Part shown: positions 7,951 through 17,252 of the stretch, piece after piece
How positions within the stretch are numbered: the stretch's first letter is position 1
Layout: each line of letters opens with the position of its first letter
Source: Faecalibacillus faecis
Lineage (GTDB): Bacteria; Bacillota_I; Bacilli_A; Erysipelotrichales; Coprobacillaceae
Direction: 5' to 3'
Assembly: GCF_003024675.1 (NCBI RefSeq)
Contig: NZ_PYLP01000014.1
Location: forward strand, 1 to 61,075
Length of the DNA: 61,075 nucleotides
Notes under the pieces: model-generated
Seen by the model: only the letters and a program-made list of their open reading frames with translations
Told to the model about the DNA's origin: nothing
The model's database searches: none
Position numbers and translations under genes: made by a program

Positions 7951-8862
7951 ATGAGTATTATTACTTTAGTTTTAATCATTATTGTTACACTTATTGTCGT
8001 AAGTGTTATTGCTTTTGCGATTCGTATTGTTCCTCAATCAAAAGCATATGTTGTTGAAAGAATTGGAGCATATAACCGTACATGCGGTGTTGGTCTTCAT
8101 ATTCTTGTTCCATTTTTAGATCGTGTTGCCAACAAAGTTTCTTTAAAAGAACAAGTTGTTGATTTCGCACCTCAACCTGTTATCACAAAAGATAACGTTA
8201 CAATGCAAATTGATACTGTTGTTTATTATCAAATTACCGATCCACGTTTATTCACATATGGAGTTGATCGTCCAATTAACGCTATTGAAAACTTAACAGC
8301 AACTACTCTTCGTAATATTATTGGGGATCTTGAATTAGATGAAACTTTAACATCTCGTGATATTATTAATTCACGTATGAGAAGTATTCTTGATGAAGCA
8401 ACAGACCCATGGGGAATCAAAGTTCACCGTGTAGAAGTTAAAAACATTATTCCACCTCGCGATATTCAAGAAGCAATGGAAAAACAAATGCGTGCTGAAC
8501 GTGAAAGACGTGAAGCTATCTTACAAGCTGAAGGTAAAAAGACAGCAGCTATCTTAAATGCTGAAGGGGATAAACAATCAACAATCTTAAGAGCGGAAGC
8601 TGAAAAAGAAGCAGCCATCGCTAAAGCTGAAGGTCAAGCAGAAGCATTACGTTTAGTTTACGAAGCACAAGCAAAAGGTATTACTTATATCAACGATGCA
8701 CATCCAGATCAAGCTTATGTCACTTTACAAGGTTTCAAAGCTTTAGAAAACTTATCTAAGGGTGATGCTACTAAGATCATTATTCCAAGTGAATTACAAG
8801 GAATTGCTGGTCTTGCTACAACTTTAAAAGAAGTTGTTACAGAAAAAAAAGATAACAAATAG
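7951..8862 (+). CDS. SPFH/Band 7 (stomatin-like) membrane protein
   Basis: A 303-residue protein with one N-terminal membrane helix (residues 3-26). The SPFH domain includes VPQSKAYVVERIGAY and DNVTMQIDTVVYY. A long Ala/Glu/Lys-rich coiled coil (about residues 170-235) has repeats of the ILxAEG type. It is a QmcA/stomatin-like scaffold rather than HflC/K, given the NfeD partner upstream and no FtsH nearby. Confidence 0.88.
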   Translation: MSIITLVLIIIVTLIVVSVIAFAIRIVPQSKAYVVERIGAYNRTCGVGLHILVPFLDRVANKVSLKEQVVDFAPQPVITKDNVTMQIDTVVYYQITDPRLFTYGVDRPINAIENLTATTLRNIIGDLELDETLTSRDIINSRMRSILDEATDPWGIKVHRVEVKNIIPPRDIQEAMEKQMRAERERREAILQAEGKKTAAILNAEGDKQSTILRAEAEKEAAIAKAEGQAEALRLVYEAQAKGITYINDAHPDQAYVTLQGFKALENLSKGDATKIIIPSELQGIAGLATTLKEVVTEKKDNK

Positions 8863-8892
8863 AAAAACAGTCTTTGGACTGTTTTTTCATAT
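8863..8892 (+). terminator. Terminator after the NfeD/SPFH operon
   Basis: AAAACAGTC-TTTG-GACTGTTTT directly after the SPFH stop codon, with a T-rich tail. Confidence 0.75.
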
Positions 8893-8931
8893 TCTTTTTT
8901 TTGTCTCATATAGTGTATAGGGTGAAAAACT

Positions 8932-10746
8932 ATGTGTGGTATTTTATGTTTATACAATAAACAAAGAAATGTTTTAGAGGATTGTGGAAAGTTCAATCAA
9001 ATGCTTCATTTATTGGAACATCGTGGTCCTGATGATTCAAGAACTTATTTTGATAGTCATGTTTTATTAGGTCATTGTCGCTTATCAATTATTGATTTAA
9101 AGGGTGGTAAACAACCTTTTGAATATACGTATCAAGGTAAAATATATCGTATTATTTTTAATGGTGAAATCTATAATATGAACGAATTGAAAAAACATCT
9201 TATTGATTTAGGATTTCATTTTTCAAGTCAAAGTGATAGTGAAGTTTTGCTTGTTTGTTTTATTGCTTACCGTGAAAAATGTTTAAATATGTTAGATGGT
9301 ATTTTTTCTTTTGTTATTTATTATGATGATCAAATCTTTGCTTGTCGTGATCATTTAGGGGTAAAACCTTTGTATTATTATTTAAAAGAAAATGATCTCA
9401 TTATCGCTAGTGAAATTAAAGCGATTTTAATGTATTTAGGAAAGTGCGTGGTTGATAAAACAGGTATTAAAGAACTATTAGGATTAGGTCCTAGTTTATC
9501 TCCAGGAAAAACGCTCTATAAAGATATTTCAAGTTTAAGACCAGCTCATTATTTATTTTATGATGGAAATGACTGTATCATTGACCGTTACTGGGGCTTA
9601 CAAAAAAAACCTCATCTTAAAAGCTATGAAGAAACAGTACAAGATGTACGTTATTTGGTAAATCAAAGTATTCAAAGACAACTTTTAAGTGATGTGCCCA
9701 TTTCTTGTATGTTATCAGGCGGTTTAGATTCAAGTATTATTACGGCCTTAAGTAGCCAATATGTCAATAACATATCAACCTATAGTATTGACTACTTAGA
9801 TCAAGAAAAATACTTTAAACCCTATGATTATCAATTGACCCGTGATAGTGATTATATTGATGAAATGGTCGAACGTTATCATAGTCATCATAATAATGTG
9901 GTACTTTCACAAAAGAACCTCATTATCTTTTTAAAACAAAGTATGATTGCTCGTGATGCACCGGGTATGGCAGATATTGATTCAAGTTTTCTTTTGTTTT
10001 GTAAAGAAATCAAAAGACATCATAAAGTTGTTTTATCGGGTGAATGTGCTGATGAAATCTTTGGTGGCTATCCATGGTTTTATAAAAAGGAGCTCTATAG
10101 TTTAGATACTTTCCCATGGATTAGAGATATTGATCAAAGACTTGATTTATTAAATGAAAATATAAAAAAATTGAACATCAAAGATTATGTTCAAAATCAA
10201 TATTATCAAACTTTACAGGAAATCGATTATCTTGATCAAAGCTTCTATGATACCAATAAAAGAAAAATGATTTATCTTAACATTGAATGGTTTATGCAAA
10301 CCCTTCTAACTCGTAGTGATAGTCAATCGATGTATAGCGCTGTTGAGCTACGTGTTCCCTTTGCATCCAAAGACCTTATCGAATATATGTATAATGTTCC
10401 TTGGTCTTATATGTATAAAGATCAACAAGAAAAAAGTGTCCTCCGTGATGCTTTCAAAGATTTCCTTCCTAAGGATATTTACAACCGTAAAAAAAATCCT
10501 TATCCTAAAACCCATTCTCCTTTTTTCCTTACCTATATTAAGCGCCTTTTATTAGAGACCCTCAATGATAAAAACAATATACTCTATCAACTCTTTGATA
10601 TAAAAAAACTCAAACATTTCATTGAAAATAGTGAAACCATTGAAGTCCCTTGGTTTGGACAATTAATGATGGGACCACAACTTCTTGCTTACTTCTATCA
10701 AATCTATGTTTGGGGTAAAATTTATCATGTAGAATTAGAACTCTAA
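8932..10746 (+). CDS. asnB: Asparagine synthase (glutamine-hydrolysing)
   Basis: A 604-residue two-domain enzyme making asparagine from aspartate, glutamine and ATP. Cys2 (MCGIL) is the glutaminase nucleophile, LEHRGPDD follows, and the synthetase PP-loop is MLSGGLDSSII near residue 263. The length fits the AsnB type used in cell-wall or nitrogen metabolism in Firmicutes. The ribosome binding site is weak (GGGTGA). No T-box leader is visible in the 69 bases before it. The last codons lie inside an inverted repeat shared with the convergent gene. Confidence 0.92.
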   Translation: MCGILCLYNKQRNVLEDCGKFNQMLHLLEHRGPDDSRTYFDSHVLLGHCRLSIIDLKGGKQPFEYTYQGKIYRIIFNGEIYNMNELKKHLIDLGFHFSSQSDSEVLLVCFIAYREKCLNMLDGIFSFVIYYDDQIFACRDHLGVKPLYYYLKENDLIIASEIKAILMYLGKCVVDKTGIKELLGLGPSLSPGKTLYKDISSLRPAHYLFYDGNDCIIDRYWGLQKKPHLKSYEETVQDVRYLVNQSIQRQLLSDVPISCMLSGGLDSSIITALSSQYVNNISTYSIDYLDQEKYFKPYDYQLTRDSDYIDEMVERYHSHHNNVVLSQKNLIIFLKQSMIARDAPGMADIDSSFLLFCKEIKRHHKVVLSGECADEIFGGYPWFYKKELYSLDTFPWIRDIDQRLDLLNENIKKLNIKDYVQNQYYQTLQEIDYLDQSFYDTNKRKMIYLNIEWFMQTLLTRSDSQSMYSAVELRVPFASKDLIEYMYNVPWSYMYKDQQEKSVLRDAFKDFLPKDIYNRKKNPYPKTHSPFFLTYIKRLLLETLNDKNNILYQLFDIKKLKHFIENSETIEVPWFGQLMMGPQLLAYFYQIYVWGKIYHVELEL

Positions 10747-10762
10747 AGAAGTTCTAATTCTA
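10730..10762. terminator. Perfect 13-bp inverted repeat spanning both stop codons
   Basis: TAGAATTAGAACT and its exact complement, with a seven-base loop holding the asnB stop. There is no strong T tract on either side, so termination is less sure than the stem itself. Confidence 0.5.
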
Positions 10763-11117
10763 TTTCATTATTTTGTAGATGAATATCTTTTAGATATTCA
10801 TTTTTTATTCTTATTTGTTTTCCTTGAACTTGAATTTCAGGAATATCCTTTGTCCAATCTTTTAATAATTTTTCATAATTCAGTTTTAAAAAACCATATC
10901 GTATTGTTCCTTTTGTATCAAGTACAAGATCATGATCAATATAAAGATCACCTTGTAAAGTAATACGTGTTTCAATTCCTTTATAATCTAAAACAAGTAA
11001 CACATGAAGATATTCACCAATTTTAATTTGAACATCTTTAAGCCTTCCTTTTTCCATAAAAAAGCGTTTATAAATGATCCATACAAGCTTTTGTAATGCT
11101 ATCGCATCTATTTTCAT
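10743..11117 (-). CDS. Hypothetical protein
   Basis: A 124-residue protein rich in beta strands, with no membrane segment or signal peptide. I do not recognise the family. Its last four bases overlap the end of asnB, and both proteins end in Glu-Leu-Glu-Leu because of the inverted repeat. The Shine-Dalgarno sequence is weak. Confidence 0.5.
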   Translation of the reverse strand: MKIDAIALQKLVWIIYKRFFMEKGRLKDVQIKIGEYLHVLLVLDYKGIETRITLQGDLYIDHDLVLDTKGTIRYGFLKLNYEKLLKDWTKDIPEIQVQGKQIRIKNEYLKDIHLQNNEIELELL

Positions 11118-11143
11118 AATATCACCACTTTTATTCTATGTAT

Positions 11144-11170
11144 AAAAAATCAAGAAGCCTAGGCTTCTTG
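11144..11170 (-). terminator. aroD terminator
   Basis: CAAGAAGCCTAGGCTTCTTG is a perfect 20-base palindrome followed, on the minus strand, by a T-rich run. It covers the last codons of aroD. Confidence 0.8.
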
Positions 11171-11926
11171 AACATTTTTATGAATTAATTGTAAAATTTG
11201 ATTTAATTCTTGATAATTGATTTGTCCAGGAGCACTTGCTTTTCCTACACAACCAAAAGTAATGGCACTACCAAATTGTTCTCCTACAAGACGTGTTGTA
11301 AGTCCTAATGGAGACATTGACATTGTCACAATTGGTTTATTGCTGTATTCGTGTTTAGCTTCTAATGTGAATGTCAAAAGGTTTAAAACATCATGGTAAT
11401 CTTCTGGCATGACCGCAATTTTCATAATATCTGCTTCTAATGAATCCATGGATTTAAATTTTTGCATTAATGAATCTACTTCTGGGGTACGATTGAAATG
11501 ATGGGCTGACATTAACATATATTTATTCGCATCATGAATAAGTGTATGAAGTTCAATTGCCATATTTGTTCCTAAAGCTAATTCAACATCATAAATATCG
11601 AATGCCTTTGATTCAATCCCTAATTCATAAACATGGAAATAATCCTTTGGATCGATTTCAATCTCTCCACCTTCTGCTGCTGTACGAATTGTTAGAATGA
11701 TTGGCTTTTTAATTTGTAAAGCAGCAATATTTAAAAATAAATTCTTTAATGCATCAAATTGTAAAATATTTTTATAAAAATCAATTCTTAATTCAATGAT
11801 ATCAACATCTAATTGATCAAACTCTTTTAATTTATCTAAGATTGCTTCATCATTATCTTCAACAATAGGAACACATACTTTAGGTAATCCTTCCCCTATT
11901 GTGATATCTTTGACATTAATACTCAT
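11159..11926 (-). CDS. aroD: Type I 3-dehydroquinate dehydratase
   Basis: A 255-residue Schiff-base enzyme that makes 3-dehydroshikimate from 3-dehydroquinate. The Lys is in ADIMKIAVMPE near residue 170 and the His in LMSAHHFN near residue 143; ELRIDFY near residue 47 and the C-terminal MSMSPLGLTTR are family motifs. No other shikimate genes are nearby. It lies downstream of the V-ATPase operon, beyond that operon's terminator and a 107-base gap, so it is probably transcribed separately. Confidence 0.92.
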   Translation of the reverse strand: MSINVKDITIGEGLPKVCVPIVEDNDEAILDKLKEFDQLDVDIIELRIDFYKNILQFDALKNLFLNIAALQIKKPIILTIRTAAEGGEIEIDPKDYFHVYELGIESKAFDIYDVELALGTNMAIELHTLIHDANKYMLMSAHHFNRTPEVDSLMQKFKSMDSLEADIMKIAVMPEDYHDVLNLLTFTLEAKHEYSNKPIVTMSMSPLGLTTRLVGEQFGSAITFGCVGKASAPGQINYQELNQILQLIHKNVQEA

Positions 11927-12012
11927 AATTACACCTTCTTTGATTATTTAAAATTCAACAGCATAATAATATCATATTTTTTTATCATAATGTTAATTTT
12001 TTTATAATTTGC

Positions 12013-12046
12013 AAAAAAAAGCATTAAAATTAATTAATGCTTTTGA
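12013..12046 (-). terminator. V-ATPase operon terminator
   Basis: On the minus strand AAAAGCATTAA pairs with TTAATGCTTTT and is followed by a run of T; the stop codon of subunit D is in the first arm. Confidence 0.8.
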
Positions 12047-12642
12047 TTCTTTATAACTTTTTGTCTTGAGAATTCTTCACGTTCTTTTTCTTCAAGCGAT
12101 TCACTAATAAATTTAATTGTTTCTTCAAAACGTGGAATTGAAATATTCTTCAAGGCATTGGCACGTTTTTGTGTTTTTCTAATTGTATTAGCTAATCGAT
12201 AAACTGAGTTTTCTACTTCCGCTAAGACAACTGTTAATTCTTTAACACGATAGAAACATTCATAAGCATAATCCACTTTTGAATTAGAACGGTCCATGTT
12301 ATAACTACACACCATAGGTTGTTTATGATATGTAATTTTAGGAATTTCCACACCCATAACACTTCGATAAGCAATACTAATTCCATAATCAATAGGAGTT
12401 GCAGTAACGATGTCACTAATTAATCCTAAAGAGATATTTGCTTCTTGTAAGGCATCATAAGCATTTTGATAAGCTTCCGTAATTTCATCTCTGACCATTT
12501 TAACGTCATCTAATAAAGACATCATTTCTTTAATAAGAACGTTTCTTTTTTTATCTAATAGATCATATCCAAGAACAGCTAATTGTAATTGTTTCTTTGT
12601 AGAAATTAAATTTCCTTTTGTTGGAACAACTTTTAAAGCCAT
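12034..12642 (-). CDS. atpD: V-type ATP synthase subunit D
   Basis: A 202-residue central rotor shaft subunit of the V/A-type ATPase. It begins VVPTKGNLISTKKQLQLAVLGYDLLDKKRNVL, the typical long N-terminal helix, and ends with a second long helix. The length is normal. It is the last gene of the ten-gene operon; its ATG comes two bases after the subunit B stop. Confidence 0.93.
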   Translation of the reverse strand: MALKVVPTKGNLISTKKQLQLAVLGYDLLDKKRNVLIKEMMSLLDDVKMVRDEITEAYQNAYDALQEANISLGLISDIVTATPIDYGISIAYRSVMGVEIPKITYHKQPMVCSYNMDRSNSKVDYAYECFYRVKELTVVLAEVENSVYRLANTIRKTQKRANALKNISIPRFEETIKFISESLEEKEREEFSRQKVIKNQKH

Positions 12643-12644
12643 AA

Positions 12645-14087
12645 TTAATCACCTGCTTCTTGTAATTCTTTGATGATTGATTTTTCTTTAATATGGAAAC
12701 GTTTTACAGCACGATCATGATCATAATGTTCATCTAATAATTTGTTATCTAGACGATCAAGTGCTTCTCTTGGTAAAACAGAAACTAAATCCCATCCTAA
12801 ATCTAATGTTTCTTCAATTGATCTATTGACATCGAAACCTTGATTTAAGAAATGTTGTTCAAATAGTTTACCAAATGATAAATATTGTTTATCTAATGGA
12901 GATAATTCATCTTCACCGATAACTGATGTTAATGATTTAACATCTTGGACGTGAGCGTAACATGCAAATAATTGGTTGGCAATGTCTTGATGATCGCCAC
13001 GTGTATACCCTTCACCGATACCATCTTTCATTAAACGTGAAAGTGATGGTAAAACATCAACTGGTGGATAAATACCTGCTGAGTTTAATTCAGGTGACAA
13101 AGTAATTTGTCCTTCAGTGATATATCCAGTTAAGTCAGGAACTGGGTGAGTAATATCATTGTTAGGCATTGTTAAAATAGGGATTTGTGTTACAGAACCT
13201 TCTGCCCCTTTAATAATACCAGCTCTTTCATATAAAGAAGCTAAGTCAGAATATAAGTAACCTGGATAACCTTTACGTCCAGGAATTTCTCCTTTACTTG
13301 AAGAGAATTCACGTAACGCTTCACAATATGAAGTGATATCTGTATAGATAACTAATACGTGCATATTTTGTTTATAAGCTAAATATTCAGCTGCAGTTAA
13401 AGCACAGCGTGGTGTTAATGTACGTTCGATGATTGGATCGTTTGATAAGTTTAAGAACATAACAACTCTTTCCATAACACCCGCTTCTTTAAAGCTACGT
13501 GTAAAGTAGTTTGCAACGTCATTTGTAACACCCATTGCGGCAAAGACAATCGCGAAACCTTTTCCTGATTCGTCAGCAACTTTGGCTTGTTTAACGATTT
13601 GTACAGCTAAACGGTCATGTGGTAAACCTGAACCAGAGAAGATTGGTAATTTTTGTCCACGAATTAATGTAGCAAGACAGTCAATTGATGAAATACCTGT
13701 ATTGATATAGTTACGTGGATAAACACGGCTTACTGGATTTAATGGTAAACCATTGATATCCATCATTTCTTCAGCATAGATTTCACCTAACCCATCAATT
13801 GGGCGACCAGCACCATTGAATACACGTCCTAAAATTTCTTTAGAAACAGGTAATTCCATTGGTCTACCTAATAATTTAGTTTTTGTATTTTCTAGTGATA
13901 AGTCATTTGTTCCTTCAAATACTTGAACAACGATTTTTTCACCTTCAATTTGGACAACACGTCCAGAACGTGTTGTACCATTTTTTAATTGAATTTCAAC
14001 CATTTCGTCGTAAGAGGCACCTTTTACGTGATCTAAAACGACTAATGATCCATTGATTTCATTTAATCCTACATATTGTAGTGCCAT
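12645..14087 (-). CDS. atpB: V-type ATP synthase subunit B
   Basis: A 480-residue non-catalytic nucleotide-site subunit. The position that is a P-loop in subunit A reads [15 protein letters not shown] here, without Lys-Thr, as expected for [14 protein letters not shown] and the C-terminal [13 protein letters not shown] are characteristic. It alternates with A in the hexameric head and lies between A and D. Confidence 0.95.
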   Translation of the reverse strand: MALQYVGLNEINGSLVVLDHVKGASYDEMVEIQLKNGTTRSGRVVQIEGEKIVVQVFEGTNDLSLENTKTKLLGRPMELPVSKEILGRVFNGAGRPIDGLGEIYAEEMMDINGLPLNPVSRVYPRNYINTGISSIDCLATLIRGQKLPIFSGSGLPHDRLAVQIVKQAKVADESGKGFAIVFAAMGVTNDVANYFTRSFKEAGVMERVVMFLNLSNDPIIERTLTPRCALTAAEYLAYKQNMHVLVIYTDITSYCEALREFSSSKGEIPGRKGYPGYLYSDLASLYERAGIIKGAEGSVTQIPILTMPNNDITHPVPDLTGYITEGQITLSPELNSAGIYPPVDVLPSLSRLMKDGIGEGYTRGDHQDIANQLFACYAHVQDVKSLTSVIGEDELSPLDKQYLSFGKLFEQHFLNQGFDVNRSIEETLDLGWDLVSVLPREALDRLDNKLLDEHYDHDRAVKRFHIKEKSIIKELQEAGD

Positions 14088-14099
14088 TTTCTTTTCCTC

Positions 14100-15851
14100 C
14101 TACGCTACAGATTTTAATGCATTATCAATATCTTGATAATAAGTATCTAATTTTTCAATATGATCATTTGGAATATCATATTTCATTTTAATTAATTGTT
14201 CAAAAATACCAGTTTCACTAATTGCACGAACAACTTTACCTTGAGCAACAGCTTCTTGACATTTTTTATTTAAATATAAGATAACATCCATCATCTTTAA
14301 TTGTTTAGCAAGTGGTACGTATGTATCATCCTTATGGAAGGCATTTTGTTGTAAATAACCAACACGAACCACTTTCGCAATTTCCATAACTAATTTTTGA
14401 TCTTCTGGTAATACATCAGGTCCCATTAAGTTAACAATTTCATTTAATCTTGATTCTTCAGCAAGAATGAATGAAAGTTGTTGACGATCACTGACGAAAT
14501 CAGAACCAACATTTTGGTCATACCATTTTTCAAGATCATAAACATAATCACTATAAGATTGTGTCCAGTTAATTGCGAAATAATGACGAGCATAAGCTAA
14601 GGCTTTATCTAAAGCCCAGAAACATCTTACGAAACGTTTTGTATTTTGTGTAACTGGTTCTGAGAAGTCTGCCCCTTGTGGTGATACGGCACCGATGATT
14701 GAAACAGAACCTTCTTGTCCATTTAAAGTTTTCATGTATCCAGCACGTTCATAGAATTGTGATAAACGTGATGGTAAGTAAGCTGGGAATCCTTCTTCAG
14801 CTGGCATTTCTTCTAGACGACCAGAGATTTCACGTAACGCTTCTGCCCAACGTGAAGTCGAATCGGCCATGATTGCACAGTGATATCCCATATCACGATA
14901 ATATTCAGCTAAAGTAATTCCTGTATAAATACTTGCTTCACGAGCGGCAACTGGCATGTTTGAAGTATTAGCAATTAAGACAGTTCTATCAGTTAATGGT
15001 TTACCACTCTTAGGGTCAATTAACTCACTAAATTCTTCAAGAACTTGAGTCATTTCGTTTCCACGTTCTCCACAACCAACATAAATGATAATATCGGCAT
15101 CACACCATTTAGCAATTTGGTGTTGTGTCATTGTTTTACCAGTACCGAAACCACCTGGAATAGCAGCAGTTCCACCTTTAGCGATTGGGAATAATGTATC
15201 GATAACACGTTGTCCTGTTACTAAAGGAATAGAAATTGGTAAACGTTCTAAAGTAGGACGTGCTTGTTTGATTGGCCATTTTTGACATAATGTACATTCG
15301 TGAATTTGACCATGTTCATCTTCAATTTTCATAACGACATCATTGATTTTATATTGACCATTTTCTTTTACTTCTACAACTTTACCACTTAAAAGTGGTG
15401 AAAGCATACATCTGTGTTCAATTAAATCTGTTTCAGGACATGTTGCATAGATATCTCCACCTTTTAAAACATCTCCTACTTTTACTTTCATTGTAACGTC
15501 CCATAATTTTTCAACATCAAGTGAATCAACATCGCTTCCGGCTTCAATAAAAGCACCAGATTGTTCAGCAATCGCTTGTAAAGGACGTTCAATCCCATCA
15601 AAGATATTTCTTAAAATACCAGGACCTAATGTAACACAAATTGGTGATCCTGTTGAAATAACAGGTTCTCCTGGTTTTAAACCAGTTGTTGTTTCATATA
15701 CTTGGATAGTTGTTAAATCTTTAGAAATAGAAATAACTTCCCCCATTAATTTTGCATGACCAACATAAACCATTTCTAACATTGAAAAGTCTTTGGCATT
15801 TTTTACTTTAACAACGGGACCATTAATAGAATAAATTACATTTTCACTCAT
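14100..15851 (-). CDS. atpA: V-type ATP synthase catalytic subunit A
   Basis: A 583-residue catalytic subunit of the V/A ATPase. It holds the Walker A PGGFGTGKT near residue 232, the long non-homologous insert after residue 110, and Walker B/arginine-finger regions such as MADSTSRWAEALREISGRLEEMP. The length is normal and the gene is tightly spaced to B (12 bases) and E (11 bases). Confidence 0.96.
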   Translation of the reverse strand: MSENVIYSINGPVVKVKNAKDFSMLEMVYVGHAKLMGEVISISKDLTTIQVYETTTGLKPGEPVISTGSPICVTLGPGILRNIFDGIERPLQAIAEQSGAFIEAGSDVDSLDVEKLWDVTMKVKVGDVLKGGDIYATCPETDLIEHRCMLSPLLSGKVVEVKENGQYKINDVVMKIEDEHGQIHECTLCQKWPIKQARPTLERLPISIPLVTGQRVIDTLFPIAKGGTAAIPGGFGTGKTMTQHQIAKWCDADIIIYVGCGERGNEMTQVLEEFSELIDPKSGKPLTDRTVLIANTSNMPVAAREASIYTGITLAEYYRDMGYHCAIMADSTSRWAEALREISGRLEEMPAEEGFPAYLPSRLSQFYERAGYMKTLNGQEGSVSIIGAVSPQGADFSEPVTQNTKRFVRCFWALDKALAYARHYFAINWTQSYSDYVYDLEKWYDQNVGSDFVSDRQQLSFILAEESRLNEIVNLMGPDVLPEDQKLVMEIAKVVRVGYLQQNAFHKDDTYVPLAKQLKMMDVILYLNKKCQEAVAQGKVVRAISETGIFEQLIKMKYDIPNDHIEKLDTYYQDIDNALKSVA

Positions 15852-15862
15852 CTTTAATCCCC

Positions 15863-16459
15863 CTATTTAATCATTAATCCAGAAGTCTTATAGAACCAAT
15901 CTTTTTGAGCTTCTAAATTTGAGTCTAATGATTCATCTACAACAACATTTGTTGCTTTATTTTCAATAATGAATCCACCTAATTGAATTTGTTGACCTTC
16001 TTCAACTTCAATTGGTAAAGCATATGCTTTCTTTAAATCATCTGCATATTTTAAATCATCTTTTCTTACATATAAAACACAATCTGTCATTTGATATTCA
16101 TCACTAACAGCTTTTACATGTGTTAGTAAATAATCTTTATAATCTTTACCATTTACAAATTCAACAAGTTTATTTTTTACTTCTGTAAAAATTGTTTGAA
16201 CATATTCTTCTCTTTTTTCAACTAATTTTTTTAATCTTTCTTCGAGTTGAGCTGAAGCTTCAATACTTGCTTTAGAAGAAATTTCTGCTAATTCTTTATC
16301 TAATTGATGTTTGGCATCAATTTCGGCTTCACCTCTTAATTGGTTATAAGCTTCTTGTTCAATTGCTTTGGCTTCATCTAAAATTTCTTTTTCTTCAGCT
16401 GATGAAATTTTTTCAATTTCATCTTTGATATAAAGAAAGACTTGATCTTTTTTTTGCAT
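15863..16459 (-). CDS. atpE: V-type ATP synthase subunit E
   Basis: A 198-residue peripheral stalk subunit: an N-terminal Glu/Lys-rich helix (residues 10-90) for a coiled coil with subunit G, and a C-terminal globular domain holding the GGFIIENKATNVVVDESLD-type motif near residue 166 that binds the head. Confidence 0.85.
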   Translation of the reverse strand: MQKKDQVFLYIKDEIEKISSAEEKEILDEAKAIEQEAYNQLRGEAEIDAKHQLDKELAEISSKASIEASAQLEERLKKLVEKREEYVQTIFTEVKNKLVEFVNGKDYKDYLLTHVKAVSDEYQMTDCVLYVRKDDLKYADDLKKAYALPIEVEEGQQIQLGGFIIENKATNVVVDESLDSNLEAQKDWFYKTSGLMIK

Positions 16460-16470
16460 AGCACTTTCTC

Positions 16471-16779
16471 CTATAACTTAACTCCAATTGCTTCTGAAAC
16501 ATATCTATCAATCGTTTCACCAATTTTAGAATTTCCATGTCTATCAGGAATTTCTACAAGCAATGGTTTTTGTTGTTTTAATTTTATTTCAGAAATAACA
16601 TCAGGAGCTAATTCAATTAATTTCGTTGTAATTAAAATCACACCTATGGATCTATCTTTCATTTTTGTTTCCAAAACTTCAAGAAAATCACGTCTTTTAT
16701 GAACAACTTCTCCTTCAATACCAACAAGTCTTAAACCCATTTCAGTATCGACATTGTCACTTATTAAATAAAATTTCAT
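16471..16779 (-). CDS. atpF: V-type ATP synthase subunit F
   Basis: A 102-residue central stalk subunit with a Rossmann-like fold: it starts FYLISDNVDTEMGLRLVGIEG and contains IGVILITTKL, both characteristic. In this operon it sits between K and E. Confidence 0.88.
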   Translation of the reverse strand: MKFYLISDNVDTEMGLRLVGIEGEVVHKRRDFLEVLETKMKDRSIGVILITTKLIELAPDVISEIKLKQQKPLLVEIPDRHGNSKIGETIDRYVSEAIGVKL

Positions 16780-16797
16780 AAAAAATCACTCTCTAAA

Positions 16798-17232
16798 TTA
16801 GATTTTGTTGATAATTAAGATAGAGATTAATAAACCATAGATTGCAACCCCTTCACCTAAGGCAACGAAGATTAATGATTTACCAAAGTTCTTTTCATTT
16901 TCAGAGAAAGCTCCGATAGCTGCTGGAGCTGCTGCAGCAACGGCAATACCTGCACCTAAAGCAGAGAATCCAGTTGATAAAGATGCTGCTAAGAATCCTA
17001 AACCTTGAGCAATTGTTCCAGTGATTGTAGCAACTTCACCTGCTGCAAATACACTTGAATTTGACATAGCAACTAATAAACATAAAACAACGGCACCAGC
17101 GAAACCACTGATATGAACACCTAATCTTCTTTTAGCGCTTTGAGCTGATACTTTTCCTGTAAATACTTTAATTAATGGTAATGTTAATAAAACTACTGCA
17201 AATAATGGTAATAAAATTTCTAATACTGTCAT
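16798..17232 (-). CDS. atpK: V-type ATP synthase subunit K (rotor ring proteolipid)
   Basis: A 144-residue protein with four predicted membrane helices (about 3-22, 42-60, 75-103, 116-142), i.e. two hairpins. The ion-binding Glu is in ALGEGVAIYGLL (near residue 126) and IAQGLGF carries the Gln that is a ligand in Na+-type rings. The first hairpin has no membrane carboxylate apart from a Glu at its very start, so each subunit seems to offer a single site. The coupling ion (H+ or Na+) cannot be decided from this alone. Confidence 0.9.
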   Translation of the reverse strand: MTVLEILLPLFAVVLLTLPLIKVFTGKVSAQSAKRRLGVHISGFAGAVVLCLLVAMSNSSVFAAGEVATITGTIAQGLGFLAASLSTGFSALGAGIAVAAAAPAAIGAFSENEKNFGKSLIFVALGEGVAIYGLLISILIINKI

Positions 17233-17252
17233 AATAAATTTCCTCCTTGAAT

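Noticed and set aside
8880-8931. T-box leader before asnB
   Set aside because: The gap is too short and no T-box sequence is visible.
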